A DNA stretch of 38,916 bases from Verrucomicrobia bacterium UBA6775 (GTDB taxonomy: Bacteria; Verrucomicrobiota; Verrucomicrobiia; Limisphaerales; UBA1096): NCBI GenBank assembly GCA_002453165.1, contig DKGH01000201.1:27469-66384 (forward strand), written 5' to 3'. The notes under the pieces were generated by a model that saw nothing but the letters and a program-made list of their open reading frames with translations, had not been told where the DNA came from and ran no database searches. Made by a program: the position numbers and the translations under genes. Position 1 is the first letter of the stretch; each line of letters opens with the position of its first letter. Shown here piece by piece: positions 16,708 to 23,707 of the stretch.

Positions 16708-17979
16708 ATGGCGGCTAAAGAGAAGGATATACAAGTACGCGCCCTACTGGTTGAAGATAACGACATTATTATTGAGTCGCTAACCGAACTCATGAAGTCG
16801 ATGGGTTTCATAGCAGTTAACAGCAAGACTGGCAGTGAGGCAATTAATTTGCTCAATGGTGGATCGGTGGGAATCGTGATCGCCGACGACAAATGCGGCG
16901 ACAAAGAGGGCCTTGAAGTCCTAGAGGAAGCCAAGCGCATTTCCCCCAGTACCACCCGTCTTTTACTCACCGGACGTATCAACGACGATGCTGTTCAAGC
17001 CGCATTGCGCGAGCGACTTGTTTACCGCTACATATCCAAACCGTGGTTGAACGAGGATTTGATCCTCACACTACGCACTGCGGAGGATTTCCACCGCGTA
17101 TCCGATAAAATCGCCTCACTAACCATCGAGAAAAACGACCTGGCCCGAACCGTCAGCTTGCTCGAAAAAAGCGGTGGCGGTAGTGATCAGGCTCCCGCAA
17201 CTCCTACCGCAACCGCCGCCAGCAGCGTCACTGCGGTAGAGGGGGATGCTGATACTATTATCCAAGCCGTACTCGAGTTGCTTTATGTATTTCATCCTAA
17301 TCTCAAGAGCAATGCAATACGTACCATGGCCTTGGTCAAGGTGTTAGCTGAAACGATTGGGATGGAGGAAAAAGCAGCCGAGGCGCTTTATTACGCCGCA
17401 GCCTTACACGACATCGCTATCCCCGGAGTGGATCGACCAATCATCCGCCGCTGGCTGCGCGACCCAGAGAAGTTGAACAAGGACGAGATGAAACTCGTAG
17501 AGCAACACCCGTTGCAGGCAGCCGAGATTCTAAAGTCATTCCCAATTTTCAATGAGGCGATAGCTCTCATCAAGGCGCACCACGAGGATTGGAATGGCAA
17601 GGGCTACCCCAACCAACTTAAGGGCGAAACGATCCCGTGGGAGGCGCGACTGCTTCGAGTGGCTTTGGATTTTTGTAGCAGACACGCCGATCCCATCCAG
17701 GCCATGCTCGAGATCGAGGAATTGGCCGAAGTGATTTACGACCCGGACGCCATCCGCGCCGTGGCCAAGGCCGTGCCGTTGACCGAGATGCCAACCGGCG
17801 AACGCGAGATTCTGCTAATCGAGTTGCAGGAGGGAATGACGCTCGCCCGAGACATCAACAACGCGAACGGCTTTCTTTTGTTTCCAAAGGGCAAAACCCT
17901 TAGTGCCTCAATGTGCGACAAGCTTTTTAACATCGATCGCATTTCCCCACTCTACCCATACGTACTCGTTTACTGCTAA
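16708..17979 (+). CDS. Response regulator with a degenerate HD-GYP domain
   Basis: This 423-residue protein has an N-terminal receiver domain. ALLVEDND holds the acidic pocket, D60 in VIADDKCGDKEG aligns with the phospho-acceptor, and K111 lies in YISKPW. After a linker (about 145-178) comes an HD-GYP-type domain: LHDIAIPG (H232, D233), EQHPLQAAEIL (H265) and HHEDWNGKGYP (289-299). The usual first metal histidine (HSxRV) is replaced (NAIRT at about 200), LHDxGK is LHDIA, and the closing VADxxDA is VALDFCS. It resembles RpfG-like cyclic-di-GMP phosphodiesterases, but catalysis is doubtful. The six-base gap to the TPR gene suggests an operon. It is AT-richer than its neighbours and lacks the palindrome. 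Confidence 0.88.
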   Translation: MAAKEKDIQVRALLVEDNDIIIESLTELMKSMGFIAVNSKTGSEAINLLNGGSVGIVIADDKCGDKEGLEVLEEAKRISPSTTRLLLTGRINDDAVQAALRERLVYRYISKPWLNEDLILTLRTAEDFHRVSDKIASLTIEKNDLARTVSLLEKSGGGSDQAPATPTATAASSVTAVEGDADTIIQAVLELLYVFHPNLKSNAIRTMALVKVLAETIGMEEKAAEALYYAAALHDIAIPGVDRPIIRRWLRDPEKLNKDEMKLVEQHPLQAAEILKSFPIFNEAIALIKAHHEDWNGKGYPNQLKGETIPWEARLLRVALDFCSRHADPIQAMLEIEELAEVIYDPDAIRAVAKAVPLTEMPTGEREILLIELQEGMTLARDINNANGFLLFPKGKTLSASMCDKLFNIDRISPLYPYVLVYC

Positions 17980-17985
17980 TATACT

Positions 17986-19974
17986 ATGGCTCTTGAAGAA
18001 GCTGATCAGGCGCGAGTCGACGAATTGGCTAAGCGCGCCTCATCGGCGTTTGCCGAGTCGGACCTTGGCCAAGTGCGGCAGCTTTATGGGCAAGTGCTTG
18101 AGATCGACCCCGCCCACCCGGCCGCCAACTACTGGCTGGGCTACCTCGAGTGCCGCGAAGGCCGACCGGAAAACGGGGTAAACTATCTTCGGACAGCGAC
18201 CGAATCGGCCTTGGCCTGTGCCGAGTGGCTGGCCCCCGACAGTCTAGTGGAACTTGGCATGGCACTCAATACGCTTGGCCAAGCAGACGAGGCGACCGAG
18301 CAATTTGCCACCGTTCAACAGCGTTTTCCGAACTACGACGAAGGGCAACTGTCCATTGCCGAGGATCTCGGCGGCGACGAGCATTTGGTCGAGTCGGCCA
18401 TCGACGCCTGCCATCGCGGACTACTGGTCAACGGCCGGCACAAGGGGCTGCTAAAAAAAACCGCCGAGTTGCTTGAACAGGAGGAACGCTGGGACGAAGC
18501 GGCGGATTTCTGGGGGCACCTCGCGGAATTGTCGACACCACAGGCCAACCTACACATCAAGATGGGCATCGCCTGGCAGCATCACGGCGAAGCCGGTTCC
18601 GCCCGGGAACAATTTGACAAGGCACTCGCCCTCGAGCCGGAAAACGAGGCGGCCACCTTTGTGATGGTGCAACTGCTCGACGAACAGGGCGAACCGGAGG
18701 AAATCATCCCGCGCCTTGAGCGCTTGGCTAAAGCCAAGCCGGAGTCGGCACGGGTTGCCCTTGCGCTGGCCAACTACCTTCGCAAATACGGCCGCTTGGC
18801 CGAGGCAATCGACTGGTGGCGAAGTGGACTGGCCCGCGAGCCGAACTGGGACGACTCATGGCGCGACCTTGGCCTTGGGCTCGAGCATCTTCACCGCATC
18901 AACGAGGCAGTCGAAGCCTATCGGCACGCGGTGGAGGCGGTGCCGGACAATTCTGAAAACCACCGCTACCTCGCCTCCGCGTTGCAGGACGCCGGCCAGC
19001 TCGACAGCGCGCTCGAGTCATTCAACCGGGCGACCGAGTTGAACACGGACAACGCCGACGCTCACTGGGGTCGGTTCTGGGTGCGAGCGCTGCGGGGTGA
19101 ATTCCCCGAAGCCTGGAACGACTACGAGTGGCGCTGGAAACTCTCCAACCGAAACACCCCGCAACTCGATGACTCCACACCGCTCTGGGATGGCAACGAC
19201 CTGAGTGGCCAGACGATTTTCCTGCGGGCGGAGCAGGGCTACGGCGACACCATCCAGGCCATCCGCTACGCGCCCAGACTGGTGGAGATGGGGGCAACGG
19301 TGAAGGTCGGTTGCCCACCGGCGCTGGCCCGGCTGTTGGCCGACGCGCCCGGCGTTAGCGAGGTGGCCACCGGCAACGCCGGCACGGTCACGTACCACTG
19401 CCATCAGGCGATGTTCAGCCTGCCGCGACTGCTCGGCACCAGGCTCGACTCAATCCCCGGACCGGCCCCGTATCTCAAAGCCCAAAGCCAAGCAGGGCTG
19501 GAGCTGCCGCAGACGAAAGGCATCCTGCGGGTCGGCCTAGTCTGGCAGGGGTCTGGCAGCCAAAGCCTCGACCGGCGCTCGGTACCGTTCGAGTTGTTAA
19601 AACCGCTGCTGGAGCAGGAGCGGACGCTGTTTTTCTCACTACAACTGGGCGACGCGGCGCACGATCCCGGCCGGGCCGGTGTGGAGGAGAAAATCGCGGA
19701 TTTATCGCCATTAATGGACGATTTCGCCTCGACCGCCACGCTGATGGAACAGCTCGATCTGATCATCACGATCGACACCGCCGTGGCCCATCTGGCCGGT
19801 GCGCTTGGCAAGCCAACTTGGCTGCTGCTCTCAGCGACCCCCGATTGGCGCTGGATGCTCGAGCGATCGGACAGCCCTTGGTATCCCTCCATGCGACTCT
19901 TCCGCCAGGCCAAGCCGGGCGACTGGTCGAAGCCTTTGGCCAAGCTACGAGAGGAGCTGGGCCGGACGATCTAG
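17986..19974 (+). CDS. TPR-repeat protein with C-terminal glycosyltransferase-9-like domain
   Basis: A 662-residue protein. Residues 1 to about 380 form a TPR array (for example QLYGQVLEIDPAHPAANYWLGYLECREGR, EQFDKALALEPENEAATFVM and ESFNRATELNTDNADAHWGR). The C-terminal half carries a GT9-like fold: FLRAEQGYGDTIQAIRYAPRL, then GLVWQGSGSQSLDRRSVPFELL, then D597-T-A-V-A-H602-LAGALGKPTWLLL, the family's donor-site region. Such fusions are widespread and poorly characterised; transfer of a sugar to protein or envelope is an inference. No signal peptide. A full palindrome begins on the last base of its TAG stop codon. Confidence 0.9.
   Translation: MALEEADQARVDELAKRASSAFAESDLGQVRQLYGQVLEIDPAHPAANYWLGYLECREGRPENGVNYLRTATESALACAEWLAPDSLVELGMALNTLGQADEATEQFATVQQRFPNYDEGQLSIAEDLGGDEHLVESAIDACHRGLLVNGRHKGLLKKTAELLEQEERWDEAADFWGHLAELSTPQANLHIKMGIAWQHHGEAGSAREQFDKALALEPENEAATFVMVQLLDEQGEPEEIIPRLERLAKAKPESARVALALANYLRKYGRLAEAIDWWRSGLAREPNWDDSWRDLGLGLEHLHRINEAVEAYRHAVEAVPDNSENHRYLASALQDAGQLDSALESFNRATELNTDNADAHWGRFWVRALRGEFPEAWNDYEWRWKLSNRNTPQLDDSTPLWDGNDLSGQTIFLRAEQGYGDTIQAIRYAPRLVEMGATVKVGCPPALARLLADAPGVSEVATGNAGTVTYHCHQAMFSLPRLLGTRLDSIPGPAPYLKAQSQAGLELPQTKGILRVGLVWQGSGSQSLDRRSVPFELLKPLLEQERTLFFSLQLGDAAHDPGRAGVEEKIADLSPLMDDFASTATLMEQLDLIITIDTAVAHLAGALGKPTWLLLSATPDWRWMLERSDSPWYPSMRLFRQAKPGDWSKPLAKLREELGRTI
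18272..18284. repeat. Palindrome CGCTTGGCCAAGC
   Basis: Within the TPR gene, encoding LGQA. A core copy is at 18064-18073. Confidence 0.92.
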
Positions 19975-19989
19975 CGCTTGGCCAAGCGC
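19974..19989. repeat. Palindrome, full 16-mer, starting on a stop codon
   Basis: GCGCTTGGCCAAGCGC starts at the last base of the TPR gene's TAG and fills the following intergenic bases before the MetE-like gene. Confidence 0.95.
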
Positions 19990-20032
19990 ACTCTCGACAG
20001 CCTTTCCCTTGCCACGCATTATCCGCGCCGCA

Positions 20033-21037
20033 ATGGCAGAACCAGAAATCAAAACCAAGGTGGTCGGCAGCTATCCGATCCCGTCCTGGCTCAGCACAAA
20101 CCCTTCCACGCCCACGCTGCGCGACGCGATCATGGTTGTGCTCAAGACGCAGGAGCTGGCCGGCATCGACCTGATCTCCGATGGCGAACTGTCTCGCTTC
20201 GACGTCAGCCATCCGCAGACGAACGGCATGATCGATTATTTCATCCGGCCAATGGGCGGTATTTCATCGACCATTACCCGCGAGGACTTGGCCAATTTCG
20301 CCGCCGAGCAGCGAATGGGCTTTCGCACCCAGCCGGCCGGAGTGGTGGAGAGTGCCGTCACGGAGGGAACGCTGAACCTCCCGCGTGACTGGCAGTTTTT
20401 CAAGGGCCTCAGCCCGGCCACCACGATGTTCACTTTCACGGCGCCGTACATGTTGTCGCGGACACTGATCGACCGGCACTACGGCGACATTCGGCAGTTG
20501 ACGATGGACATCGCCGAGGTGCTGCGCAAACAGGTCGAGTCGATCGATGCGCCGGTGATTCAAATGGATGAGGCGCACCTCAGCGGCCACGCGGAAGATG
20601 CCGAGTGGGCACACGAGCCGTTCAACCATGCGCTCAGCGGCATTCGCGGCGAAAAATCGCTGCACCTTTGCTTTGGAAACTACGGCGGCCAATCCATCCA
20701 AAAAGGTTACTGGAAAGACCTCATGCCGTTCCTCAACAAGCTCGACGTGGATCACCTCGTGCTCGAATTCGCGCGGCGGGGTTACGACGAACTGGATGCC
20801 TTCAAGGAACTCAAGCCGGAAACCAAGCTCGGTGTCGGCGTGGTCGACATCAAGGACAATGAAGTGGAGTCGACCGAAGTCATCGCGAAGCGGATCGAGA
20901 ACGCAGTCAACGTGCTTGGGATGGAGCGCATCAAGTGGGTTCATCCGGATTGCGGTTTTTGGATGCTGCCGCGTAGTGTGGCCGACCGGAAAATGGCCGC
21001 ACTCGTCGCTGGACGTGATGCCTACCTCGGTCGCTAA
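20033..21037 (+). CDS. Cobalamin-independent methionine synthase (MetE C-terminal)-like protein
   Basis: A 334-residue protein corresponding only to the catalytic C-terminal barrel of MetE (Meth_synt_2). Zinc-ligand positions are visible in order: H211 and C213 in LHLCFGNYGG, E245 in LVLEFARRG and C307 in VHPDCGFWMLP. D180 in QMDEAHL corresponds to the MetE IDEPA region. The N-terminal MetE domain, which helps bind polyglutamyl folate, is absent, so the methyl donor may differ from methyltetrahydrofolate (a core MetE or corrinoid-linked methyltransferase is possible). ATG at 20033 gives MAEPEIKTKVVGSYPIP; an open frame continues upstream into the preceding gene but reads out of frame with it. 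Confidence 0.88.
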   Translation: MAEPEIKTKVVGSYPIPSWLSTNPSTPTLRDAIMVVLKTQELAGIDLISDGELSRFDVSHPQTNGMIDYFIRPMGGISSTITREDLANFAAEQRMGFRTQPAGVVESAVTEGTLNLPRDWQFFKGLSPATTMFTFTAPYMLSRTLIDRHYGDIRQLTMDIAEVLRKQVESIDAPVIQMDEAHLSGHAEDAEWAHEPFNHALSGIRGEKSLHLCFGNYGGQSIQKGYWKDLMPFLNKLDVDHLVLEFARRGYDELDAFKELKPETKLGVGVVDIKDNEVESTEVIAKRIENAVNVLGMERIKWVHPDCGFWMLPRSVADRKMAALVAGRDAYLGR

Positions 21038-21131
21038 CAAGCGTAACTCCTTAGTATTTCAAGCGATAAGCAGCACAAAAACGCCCGAAAATCGACTTTT
21101 ATCCACCCAGCCAGATTTTGCAAAAAGGGAG

Positions 21132-21158
21132 GTTTTTCAATTGAAAAACTGATTTTTT
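21132..21158 (+). terminator. Possible weak terminator or AT-rich palindrome
   Basis: GTTTTTCAA (21132-21140) and TTGAAAAAC (21141-21149) form a perfect 18-base palindrome, followed shortly by six T residues (21153-21158). The stem is AT-rich and has no intrinsic loop, so it would be a poor terminator; a protein-binding site is equally possible. It lies in the gene-free stretch 21038-21336, which also holds the rpsU promoter and two DnaA-box-like words. Confidence 0.3.
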
Positions 21159-21233
21159 GGCTTGGTGTTGGAAAGTTTCTCACCAGTTATTCACAATTTG
21201 AAAACGTGGGACAAATTGTCTCTGTTTTGCGGG

Positions 21234-21262
21234 TTGACAAAGGGTGGGGTCGCCCTTAATTT
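21234..21262 (+). promoter_or_regulatory. Sigma-70-type promoter for rpsU
   Basis: A perfect -35 hexamer TTGACA (21234-21239), a 17-base spacer and TAATTT (21257-21262, three of six matches to TATAAT) lie upstream of rpsU. The predicted start near 21269 would give a leader of about 68 bases. Confidence 0.55.
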
Positions 21263-21336
21263 GCCGCCTGCCGACGGCCAAAGAGGCGTATCGCCCGACC
21301 GCTTGGCGTAGAAAAAAGAAAGGAAGTGAGTCACTT

Positions 21337-21537
21337 TTGACGGAAATACGTATCAGAAAAGGAGAAACCTTGGACAAGGCATTGCGCCGGTTGAAGAAAC
21401 GTCTCGACCGCGAGAATGTGATCAAGGATGCGCGCAACAACCGCTACTATGAAAAGCCAAGCGTGCGACGACGACGCAAGATGAAGGTTGCCAAGTTCTC
21501 CCAGATGCTGAGAACGCGCTACGCGAACAACAGTTAG
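21337..21537 (+). CDS. rpsU: 30S ribosomal protein S21 (bS21)
   Basis: A 66-residue protein with the bS21 pattern: EIRIRKGETLDKALRRLKKRLDRENVI, then ARNNRYYEKPSVRRRRKMK and a short C-terminal tail. It belongs to the small subunit platform and contributes to initiation. The canonical N-terminus begins at a TTG codon (21337) preceded by AGGAAG about 10 bases upstream; no ATG is suitably placed, and the open frame continuing to 21244 encodes a non-homologous extension. It is flanked by its own promoter and a strong terminator. Confidence 0.93.
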   Translation: MTEIRIRKGETLDKALRRLKKRLDRENVIKDARNNRYYEKPSVRRRRKMKVAKFSQMLRTRYANNS

Positions 21538-21552
21538 TGTAAATCAATTTGG

Positions 21553-21595
21553 TAGCCGGAAGTTGCCTATCTGGGTGGCTTCCGGCTATTTTTTT
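21553..21595 (+). terminator. Rho-independent terminator of rpsU
   Basis: TAGCCGGAAG (21553-21562) pairs perfectly with CTTCCGGCTA (21579-21588), followed by seven T residues (21589-21595). The next gene's ATG is only five bases after the T tract. Confidence 0.88.
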
Positions 21596-21599
21596 GGAA

Positions 21600-22511
21600 A
21601 TGTATTCGTTTTCCACCTGCTGGAATTCCCACCGCCACACCGACGGTCGCGCGATGCTCGAGGAGATTCGCGACCTTGGGTTTGAGTATGCCGAGCTGAG
21701 CCATGGCATTCGGCTCAGTCTCGTGCCGGGAATCATCGACGCGCACAAGGCGGGCGTGATCAAGATTTCCACCCTGCACAACTTCTGCCCACTGCCGATC
21801 GGGTGCAAGCACGCCAACCCAAACGTGTTCAAGTTTTCCTCCACCAACGTTCGCGAGCGGGAGAACGCCTACAAGCACACGATGAAAACCATCGAGATGG
21901 CGGATCAACTCGGGGCCAAGCTGATCGTGCTGCACATGGGTGAGATCGACATGCGGAATTACACCGACAAGTTGATCGACCTGCTCGAGGCGGGAAAACA
22001 GGACACGCCCAAGTACCAGAAACTCTGCCAAAAGGCAGAGCTGAAGCGGGAAAAGGCCAAGGTCAAATACTGCGACCTCGCGTACGAGATGCTTGAACGG
22101 ATCACCGAGCAGGCCTCCATGCGCGGCATCAAGCTGGGAATCGAGATTCGCGAGGACCTCGAGGAAATCCCGATCGACACGGACTGGGATTTTTTCTTCC
22201 AACGATTCGATGACCCGACGGTCTGCTACTGGCACGACATCGGCCACGCGCAGATCAAGGAGAACCTTGGCTTCATCCACCACCGGCTGCATCTCGAGTC
22301 GATGGCTCCGCGACTGGGCGGTTTTCATCTGCACGATGTCGAGTTCCCGGCTCGTGACCACCGTCCGCCGGGGCGTGGTATGATCGACTACGAGGGCCTC
22401 AAGCACATCGTGAAACCGGAGCATATCAAGGTTTTCGAGCTGAGCCCCAGCCTCAAGCCGGACGCCGCGAGGGAGGGTGTGGCGCACCTGAAATCCATCT
22501 GGGGCGAGTAG
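21600..22511 (+). CDS. TIM-barrel sugar isomerase/AP-endonuclease-like protein
   Basis: A 303-residue protein of the xylose isomerase-like TIM-barrel (AP endonuclease 2) family. Likely metal-site segments at the barrel strand ends are VLHMGEIDM, LGIEIREDLEEIP, YWHDIGHAQIKENLG and GFHLHDVEFP. The lack of a signal peptide suggests a cytoplasmic enzyme; the substrate is unknown. The ATG at 21600 follows the rpsU terminator by five bases, so its ribosome-binding region (GGAA) is inside or next to the terminator tail. An in-frame TTG at 21549 would translate through the hairpin and is less likely. It overlaps the next gene at TAGTG. Confidence 0.85.
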   Translation: MYSFSTCWNSHRHTDGRAMLEEIRDLGFEYAELSHGIRLSLVPGIIDAHKAGVIKISTLHNFCPLPIGCKHANPNVFKFSSTNVRERENAYKHTMKTIEMADQLGAKLIVLHMGEIDMRNYTDKLIDLLEAGKQDTPKYQKLCQKAELKREKAKVKYCDLAYEMLERITEQASMRGIKLGIEIREDLEEIPIDTDWDFFFQRFDDPTVCYWHDIGHAQIKENLGFIHHRLHLESMAPRLGGFHLHDVEFPARDHRPPGRGMIDYEGLKHIVKPEHIKVFELSPSLKPDAAREGVAHLKSIWGE

Positions 22512-23593
22512 TGGCCTCCAAGTCACAGGCCCTAAAATTCACGCTGAAACTGGCGGTTTGCGTCATTTTGGTGGCGTGGATTCTGCACACCATCTTCGCC
22601 GGCGAGGCAGAGAACACCCTCAAACTCGAGGGCCGAAACTGGGCCGACCTCTCGTTGGCCGAGCAGGTCAGGGAAAGCTGGGCCATCGGCCCGGCCAGCC
22701 TGTGGCAGACCATCTCCGGCGTAAACCTCGGCTGGCTGCTGGCCTCGCTGGTTTTCATGGGGGCAACCATCCTGATCGGCGTCGTCCGATGGCGGATCGT
22801 CCTCGACGTACAGGGTCTTCGCCTCTCGTTCGGCCGCGCGGCGGGCATCTCGCTGGTGGCCCATTTTTTCAATTCCTTCCTGCTCGGATCAACCGGCGGT
22901 GACCTGCTCAAGGCCTACTTTGCCGCCGGCGAAACATCCCAACGCAAAGCCGAGGCGGTGACGACCGTGGTTGTGGACCGGCTGCTGGGCCTGTTTGCGA
23001 TGCTGCTCTTTTGCTCGGTGATGGCTCTGCTGAACTGGAACGTCATAATGAGTCAGCAACGCTTCATGGCAGTGATGCTGGTGGTGTTGGGGATGCTTTT
23101 CCTGAGCGGGCTGATCGTGGTGCTTTCATTCTGGGGCGGGCCGACCAAGCCGCGTCTCAAGTTCGAGTCGCTGTTGGCCAGACTGCCCAGGGGCGACGCG
23201 TTGGTGCGCTGCATCGAAGCCTGCCGGGCGTTTGGCGAGAACCCCGGTTTTTTTCCACGCGTACTCGGCTGGTCGATGCTGCTGAGCCTGGCCTGTGTGC
23301 TGCAAGTTGTTGCGCTTGGCTGGGGGCTTGGCCTCGAGATGGGCCGGCATCTGCCGGTGCTGATGCTGATCGTCCCAGCGATCATCTGCATCAGCGCACT
23401 GCCAATCACGCCAAGCGGAATCGGCGTCCGCGAAAACCTATACGTCTGGCTGCTCTCAGCCACGGCGATCGGCATCGAGAACAAACAGGCGCTGACGCTC
23501 TCGATACTAGCGTTTGCGGGTAGCCTGTTGTGGAGCCTGGTCGGCGGGGTGGTGTACCTGTTTTTCCGCAGCCGAATCAGCCTCGATCGCTGA
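22511..23593 (+). CDS. YbhN/lysylphosphatidylglycerol synthetase-type integral membrane protein
   Basis: A 360-residue polytopic protein of the UPF0104/LPG synthetase transmembrane family. Family motifs are FFNSFLLGSTGGDLLKAYF and ALPITPSGIGVREN, among about seven or eight hydrophobic helices. Relatives act as flippase-like or transport proteins for lipids or as glycosyltransferase partners; the function here is unknown. It starts with a GTG (22511) overlapping the TAG stop of the previous gene (TAGTG), implying translational coupling. A GCGCTTGGCCAAGC palindrome begins two bases after its TGA stop. Confidence 0.88.
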   Translation: MASKSQALKFTLKLAVCVILVAWILHTIFAGEAENTLKLEGRNWADLSLAEQVRESWAIGPASLWQTISGVNLGWLLASLVFMGATILIGVVRWRIVLDVQGLRLSFGRAAGISLVAHFFNSFLLGSTGGDLLKAYFAAGETSQRKAEAVTTVVVDRLLGLFAMLLFCSVMALLNWNVIMSQQRFMAVMLVVLGMLFLSGLIVVLSFWGGPTKPRLKFESLLARLPRGDALVRCIEACRAFGENPGFFPRVLGWSMLLSLACVLQVVALGWGLGLEMGRHLPVLMLIVPAIICISALPITPSGIGVRENLYVWLLSATAIGIENKQALTLSILAFAGSLLWSLVGGVVYLFFRSRISLDR

Positions 23594-23594
23594 C

Positions 23595-23608
23595 GCGCTT
23601 GGCCAAGC
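23595..23608. repeat. Palindrome GCGCTTGGCCAAGC just after a stop codon
   Basis: Begins two bases after the TGA of the YbhN-type gene, at the convergent boundary with mfd. Confidence 0.93.
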
Positions 23609-23707
23609 TCCGCCAATTCATACTCCTACTCGTACATCGTATCTCGTGATCGGCTTAAGTTTTCGATGAAGAGGAACGAGGAAGAAGGACGAGGACGTGC
23701 GCTTGGA
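23609..23707. repeat. Low-complexity intergenic element between convergent genes
   Basis: The gap contains CTCCTACTCGTACATCG (about 23629-23645) and, further on, CGATGAAGAGGAACGAGG and a run of AAGGACGAGGACG. The CATCG/CGATG and ACTCGT/ACGAGG parts are imperfectly complementary and could fold into a long hairpin between the convergent ybhN-like and mfd genes. Degenerate (CTCGT)n/(ACGAG)n elements of this style occur between genes in related genomes in my recollection; this is not verified here. A bidirectional terminator or a dispersed repeat are both possible. Confidence 0.35.

Noticed and set aside
21567..22526. 319-codon open frame on the minus strand opposite the TIM-barrel gene
   Set aside because: It is the antisense of a gene with clear family motifs and shows no recognisable protein features.
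4930..23608. Palindromes at gene ends as intrinsic terminators
   Set aside because: The palindromes have no loop and are not followed by T tracts, and most copies are inside coding sequence; the real terminators in the window have a different structure.
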